This document shows positions 9,201-11,737 of a DNA stretch of 11,737 nt, in pieces. A program made the position numbers and the translations under genes. The DNA comes from Candidatus Thalassarchaeaceae archaeon (lineage in GTDB: Archaea > Thermoplasmatota > Poseidoniia > Poseidoniales > Thalassarchaeaceae), in the NCBI GenBank assembly GCA_029250425.1, contig JAQXFF010000204.1:1-11737 (forward strand), in the 5' to 3' direction. Numbering within the stretch: the first letter of the stretch is position 1; every line of letters starts with the position of its first letter. Below the pieces are notes generated by a model, which had not been told where the DNA came from, did not search any database, and worked only from the letters and a program-made list of their open reading frames with translations.

Positions 9201-9450
9201 TCTGTCGCTGAATTTGCTGGGCAGGGAAGGGTGTCATTTCTGGTGAATATTCAACCCGGGTACCAACTAGAGATTGTGACAATGATGTTCGTGATGGTGG
9301 GAGGACGTCTTCAACTTCGATATCCTCCATTTTCAGAGTACCCAAAAGCGATTGTGATTTTCTCCTTCCTTGATTCAAATGTGTGATTGCCTGCCAAACC
9401 ATGACTAGCACAATGGATGTAACTATTGCATACCCGGCCATAGTTTCCAT
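6298..9450 (-). CDS. Membrane-anchored coiled-coil repeat protein with two DUF2135/YfaP-like domains
   Basis: The 1050-residue product has one N-terminal membrane helix (about 5-22) followed by GRRK, so most of the chain should be cytoplasmic. Residues about 90-540 and 705-880 are highly charged helices built from repeats of about 50-65 residues. The best pairs are ESAKSSSDLDRIRIIGVN (334-351) and ETAKSSDEIDKIEIEEVN (495-512), with further copies near 378-420, 780-816 and 840-874. Two copies of a compact beta domain occur at about 574-697 and 928-1050. Each has the pattern W-D-N-x-N-D then G-G-x-L-D-x-E-M-N then E-N-x-x-W-P-x-G and a final strand. This matches the DUF2135/YfaP style (SLxWDxxxDLDLxVxxPxGE ... 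SxGGxLDxD). The same domain ends the 280-residue neighbour. GAGGAG overlapping the upstream stop codon precedes the ATG by a few bases. A structural scaffold or tether at the membrane is plausible; the biochemical role is unknown. Confidence 0.88.
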   Translation of the reverse strand: METMAGYAIVTSIVLVMVWQAITHLNQGRRKSQSLLGTLKMEDIEVEDVLPPSRTSLSQSLVGTRVEYSPEMTPFPAQQIQRQTDKRGSMKQEISELQESNIQRYSVLDRTTEKRDECKGIIELIQGLSEEYNIEVNQDLVEAPLEGATLVELELRQAALLELYERMYQLTFEDTIQEIRKRELGLHENQEKAAKALIDTETDELSSQLEQLRREEELYREIRSAQTVAYLESLDFSELNEEGTTRLKAHYEFYHSRLSEKERLQFEAELYRHFSDLIHDCEDQEELRKMEFEDLPANLLTELDERRNKRIVALDAKDQKEMEDARAEEIRLGIESAKSSSDLDRIRIIGVNPTQQEELTQLFARTRENLVCDELNFKILDCEYVLELDSIKIEGVTEEQFELLTEIKTTRREELVELARQRKFTEQYTRYLDSIARIEEIEELLAVDIVNTTETQQQELEDLRLSRLDHLEEIEIQRVEEAQAKQYQHLRVLLETAKSSDEIDKIEIEEVNEEQEERLIEIKEEVREILVEDEMITAHVEKAEKKSKKSPIPDEFDFEPESAFRTRIKTLDAGDGHLRFSLLWDNMNDLDLIVRTPNGEIIHRGKRKSSCGGQLDLEMNSQPEMKSALENIVWPQGVTLTPGIYNVFVWHRKRHQRLRKSDPTIYTLRSRVGADYSQHSGKTSFGDKLKLIASIEVPDSETMNKRLVSESELYRLQRADVVAAQTVEEFPEIDDKISAVHKVMLDRLIEKRESELEEARRKKYIAEQEEQYNQIMAEIEASRDLDELSAIRYSHVSSDVVKYIEEALVKRRKLIEAGIKKQEQIEHQARFEKYRSMINAAEDLTTLASIVFEDTDARQTKTLQQLRTARRKVLQNTANSTDIEKDKQARLHTALNEAYKRGGLQPLGADEWRKEDFEERLHQAEANTGDLQISLMWDNKNDFNLLVVSPSGEIVHPRNRESQDGGVLDVEMNQKGNTRVPVENAFWPEGKTPKGAYYVYVHFYKEHELFKRTNLSECRIQILNKGVRSEFSSQMSSSNKLQFITLVEVG

Positions 9451-9454
9451 CGAA

Positions 9455-9892
9455 TCACTCCTCTGGTTGTTCCTCTTCTTCGTCAGGAGAAGGGGTGGGC
9501 ATTGATTGGATGTGTGTAGGGCGTCCTTGTTTCTGATATCGTGCGATTAATGCGGCGAGGAGGGCGTCGTGGGATGCTTCTGAAATTCCTAATTTTCTTC
9601 GCTCATCCCAAAGAAGGATTTGTTCGGTACGTGACAAGATTCCATCGTCAAGGTATACTTCGATTAAACGACGATAGGTGTCGCGATCTGAAATTGCATA
9701 GATAAGTCGAGTGTTGTCAATTGATTCTGCTAGGTGCTGAATCTGGTTGCCGAGAATGATTGCTTCACTGTGGGTGATTTCCCTGTTGTCATATTCAACC
9801 TGTACTTCGTTTGCAATCGTTTGCAGTAATTCGATTGTCTTACCTCGGTTGATGCGCCGTTGGAATTTTCGAGATTTTCTAGAGAGACGCAT
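9455..9892 (-). CDS. Small helical protein, weakly TerB-like
   Basis: The 145-residue product has a strongly basic N-terminus (about ten Arg/Lys in the first 18 residues), an all-helical body and an acidic Pro/Glu tail (residues 128-145). There is no signal peptide or membrane helix. Two segments look like copies of one unit: YDNREITHSEAIILGNQI (34-51) and YLDDGILSRTEQILLWDE (79-96). Each has an acidic turn, then I/L, S/T and a Glu that starts a helix. The second copy with its continuation RRKLGIS recalls the DGxIsxxE...LGIs pattern of TerB-like helical domains. That resemblance is by eye and weak. The gene lies 10 bases after the 280-residue gene and 4 bases before the 1050-residue gene, so translation is probably coupled. 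GGAGGGG just before the ATG supports the start. It may bridge the two DUF2135-like membrane proteins; this is inference. Confidence 0.85.
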   Translation of the reverse strand: MRLSRKSRKFQRRINRGKTIELLQTIANEVQVEYDNREITHSEAIILGNQIQHLAESIDNTRLIYAISDRDTYRRLIEVYLDDGILSRTEQILLWDERRKLGISEASHDALLAALIARYQKQGRPTHIQSMPTPSPDEEEEQPEE

Positions 9893-9902
9893 CTAACCCC
9901 TC

Positions 9903-10745
9903 CTACTCAATCGTGAACACGCAAACCAAACGTGGGGGTTCATCATTTGTGATTTCGCCCTGGTACTCTTTGGGTCCGTTACCATCATCCACCAGAACTC
10001 TATACGGCGTTAGATCTTCTTCAGCATGATGTTCAAAATGCTCGATAATGACTTTGTATTCCCCTTTTGGTGCAACCCCTGCGGGCCAGAAAATGTTCTC
10101 AACCGGTTGTTCGCTTGTGGGAGATTCATTCATGTCGACGTCTAGTTGCCCACCGCAAGATGACAATTTGTTATCAAACGATATTCGTTCACCAGATGGG
10201 CAAACCACACTAAGGTCGAGGTCGTTTTTATTGTCCCAAATGAGGCTGACTTGGACTTGACCTGATTGGGCGCCCTCTCTTTTCAGTCGATCGTGGAAAT
10301 CGGAAAGATCAGGGTTGGATACTTCCTCTCCCGTTTCGACACTGAGTTTGTCCGAATCTGGTTCTTTTCGGGGGTTTGTGTCCCATTCGGCCCCAATTTC
10401 AGCGAGAAGTGCTTCCGAAGAATCGAGTAAATCATCAGAGATTGGCGTGTCATCATCTTCATCGATTTCGGCATCTATTGGGATTTCGGCGTCCTCAATT
10501 TCTACCACTTCATCTGACTCGGGTTCGGTAGAGGGTGTGGGGACAGTGGGTTTTGACAATCTGGTCATATCTTCTTCCAGAGCGAATTGATTGGGTCTGG
10601 GCTCAGAAACTTCGACGGGGTTGGCTCGAACGTTGCCCAACCGGGTTGTATGGGCCGGGTTTTCTTCACCGGTGAGAATCCGGGAAATACCAAATCCGAA
10701 CATGCCGGACAGGATAAAAAAAAGAACGTATGCTGCCCAAGGCAT
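9903..10745 (-). CDS. Membrane-anchored protein with acidic linker and C-terminal DUF2135/YfaP-like domain
   Basis: The 280-residue product begins with a membrane helix (about 4-22, YVLFFILSGMFGFGI). A disordered-looking, very acidic linker follows, about 45-150, with runs of Asp and Glu. It ends in a DUF2135-like beta domain at about 161-280. Key motifs are SLIWDNKNDLDL (167-178), CPSGE, SSCGGQLDVDMN (195-206), ENIFWPAGV (216-224) and a terminal strand CVFTIE. The domain is clearly paralogous to both copies in the 1050-residue protein. YfaP-type proteins are exported in bacteria, but here the orientation is uncertain because charges around the helix are few. Unlike most other genes in the window it has no Shine-Dalgarno sequence. 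A TATA-like box about 24 bases upstream suggests a leaderless transcript and the operon start. The start codon lies inside a perfect inverted repeat (10740-10764). ATG at 10745 is preferred because the membrane helix starts immediately. Confidence 0.88.
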   Translation of the reverse strand: MPWAAYVLFFILSGMFGFGISRILTGEENPAHTTRLGNVRANPVEVSEPRPNQFALEEDMTRLSKPTVPTPSTEPESDEVVEIEDAEIPIDAEIDEDDDTPISDDLLDSSEALLAEIGAEWDTNPRKEPDSDKLSVETGEEVSNPDLSDFHDRLKREGAQSGQVQVSLIWDNKNDLDLSVVCPSGERISFDNKLSSCGGQLDVDMNESPTSEQPVENIFWPAGVAPKGEYKVIIEHFEHHAEEDLTPYRVLVDDGNGPKEYQGEITNDEPPRLVCVFTIE

Positions 10746-10764
10746 ATCTCTACGAGATATGCCT
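10740..10764. promoter_or_regulatory. Perfect 25-bp inverted repeat over the operon start codon, candidate operator
   Basis: Arms of 11 bases (AGGCATATCTC and GAGATATGCCT) are perfectly complementary around a 3-base centre. The ATG of the 280-residue gene (10745-10743) lies in one arm. If transcription starts at or near the ATG, as the TATA-like box suggests, the repeat covers the start site and would suit a dimeric repressor. If transcription reads through from the regulator gene upstream, the RNA would form an 11-bp hairpin that hides the start codon. Either way it is unlikely to arise by chance at this position. Confidence 0.65.
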
Positions 10765-10773
10765 AAGTTTATG
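10765..10773 (-). promoter_or_regulatory. Candidate TATA box of the DUF2135 / surface-protein operon
   Basis: On the minus strand this reads CATAAACTT. Its centre is about 24 bases before the ATG at 10745, the distance expected for a leaderless archaeal transcript. The absence of a Shine-Dalgarno sequence before that ATG, in contrast to the strong ones on the genes that follow, supports this reading. The match to a TATA consensus is modest. Confidence 0.45.
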
Positions 10774-10805
10774 ATTCATTGCAAACATAGGTTGTCTGAA
10801 GTAAG

Positions 10806-11737
10806 TCAATCAAGGATGTGAATTGCTGCTGGAGTAATGGTGTATTCAACTCGATTTGCTGTGAATATTCGCTCGATGAAACCCAAGGCCTGCATCCTTC
10901 CCAGCACCCCACTTCTCATGTGGGGGATGACTGATTCACTCCAGTTTGTTTTGGTGCCAGGGCCGTACCTTCGATGAATGCGAGAAAGCAATGAAGATGG
11001 GGTGTTTGAACCGATATGGATGCCGTCGATAATGTGGCGTATGTATGCCCACTCCTTGTCCATGTTGTTTCTCACTTGTGATACGATCAATGCCCGCTCC
11101 GTCGGTGACAATGAGGGTCCGCCCTCAAGGGAGTCATCGATGATGGGGTTTGGTTCTCTAACGAACCTTTTTCCCGAATCTGTAAATTGTACTCTGCCAG
11201 AATCGTCGACATCGATCAGCCCGAAATCATACAATGCCCCAGATGGTTCGGTTTCACCAGCTCTGGCCCTTCGAATCATGTAGTGATTCAAAAATCGATT
11301 TGTTGCAGCGCGTTCACCGTTTGGGAATGATGAATGTGTTCTAGAACCCCTTTCACGCCCTTGGTGTTCGTCGAACTCTTTCAGCAAGGTACGAACGGGT
11401 GCCACACTTACCCTGATGGCTGAACGGAAATCGTGTATGGTTGGGCCCGTTCCTTGCTCATCCAATAATGACCAAAGCATCCTGCACCCATACTTGAGAG
11501 GCAGCAACCGATTGATATGGCCAGATAAGGCCTCCTTTGAAAGTGGGTTGCTAGGCAGGGTTGAATTCAACCTCCCCCCATCCAGATTAATCAACTTCAA
11601 GGGGTCGAGGATGGCTGGGTCAGCGGTGACTATGTTGTCCTCATCTTGCAGATGATTTTCGAGGAGTAATTGGCAGTATTGGCTGATTGAAAGGTCCAGT
11701 TCATTTGCACTGCTCATCAACCGCTCTACAAGCATAG
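10806..11737 (-). CDS. DNA-binding regulator, RHH-like N-terminus plus winged-helix-like segments, N-terminus cut by window edge
   Basis: Some 309 residues are visible from the first in-window ATG (11735), but the true start probably lies outside the window. Residues 1-29, VERLMSSANELDLSISQYCQLLLENHL, match the two helices of a ribbon-helix-helix (Arc/CopG) domain, in which a beta strand should come first; that strand would lie beyond the edge. Residues about 74-120 look like a helix-turn-helix (IHDFRSAIRVSVAPVRTLLKE). Residues 166-192 look like a wing (YDFGLIDVDDSGRVQFTDSGKRF). Residues 210-309 include a third helical unit ending in LGRMQALGFIERI then a strand pair, again winged-helix-like. 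No catalytic motif is seen. The gene ends 60 bases before the next operon, whose start carries a large dyad suited to a dimeric binder. Local regulation of that operon is therefore plausible. No specific family is recognised, and the domain calls are by eye. Confidence 0.75.
   Translation of the reverse strand, partial: MLVERLMSSANELDLSISQYCQLLLENHLQDEDNIVTADPAILDPLKLINLDGGRLNSTLPSNPLSKEALSGHINRLLPLKYGCRMLWSLLDEQGTGPTIHDFRSAIRVSVAPVRTLLKEFDEHQGRERGSRTHSSFPNGERAATNRFLNHYMIRRARAGETEPSGALYDFGLIDVDDSGRVQFTDSGKRFVREPNPIIDDSLEGGPSLSPTERALIVSQVRNNMDKEWAYIRHIIDGIHIGSNTPSSLLSRIHRRYGPGTKTNWSESVIPHMRSGVLGRMQALGFIERIFTANRVEYTITPAAIHILD

Noticed and set aside
10715..10724. A-run as a promoter or slippage site
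   Set aside because: It encodes part of the N-terminal membrane helix (Phe-Phe-Ile) of the 280-residue protein on the minus strand, and the frame is intact.
10740..10764. The 25-bp dyad as a transcription terminator for the regulator gene
   Set aside because: No T-run follows on the minus strand, and the dyad covers the next gene's start codon; a regulatory site fits better.
1..11737. tRNA or rRNA genes, CRISPR arrays, insertion sequences, integrase genes
   Set aside because: Coding sequence fills nearly all of the window. The gaps are 96 bases or less and hold no direct-repeat arrays or RNA-gene hallmarks, and no transposase or integrase motif was seen.

Overview
The window reads as archaeal DNA. 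The leftmost gene is an archaellin (archaeal flagellin) with a class III signal peptide. Most other genes have strong GGAGG-type ribosome binding sites, while the apparent first gene of the operon looks leaderless. A marine Thermoplasmatota lineage such as Poseidoniales (Marine Group II) fits the archaellin type, the acidic proteins and the giant surface protein with Ig-like repeats. This placement is an inference and could not be checked by a search.

All seven genes lie on the minus strand and fill nearly the whole window. In order of transcription, right to left, they are: (1) a DNA-binding regulator cut by the window edge, with a ribbon-helix-helix-like N-terminus and winged-helix-like segments; (2) a 280-residue membrane-anchored protein with an acidic linker and one DUF2135/YfaP-like domain; (3) a 145-residue all-helical protein with a weakly TerB-like motif; (4) a 1050-residue membrane-anchored coiled-coil protein carrying two more copies of the same DUF2135-like domain among helical repeats; (5) a 1569-residue secreted and membrane-anchored giant with about eleven Ig-like modules and a five-helix membrane bundle; (6) a 287-residue protein with no signal peptide, made of a coiled coil and a beta domain; (7) the archaellin, running off the left edge.

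Genes 2 to 6 look like one operon. Gaps are 10, 4 and 96 bases, and genes 5 and 6 overlap by 8 bases. The operon head has a TATA-like box followed by a perfect 25-bp inverted repeat that covers the start codon of gene 2. Smaller dyads precede gene 5 and the archaellin.

Taken together, genes 2 to 6 may encode an uncharacterised cell-envelope assembly: a large glycosylated-looking ectodomain outside, membrane bundles, and coiled-coil and DUF2135-like proteins at the membrane. It sits next to an archaellin gene and a candidate local regulator. The function is not known from the sequence. No RNA genes, CRISPR arrays, insertion sequences or integrase genes were seen.
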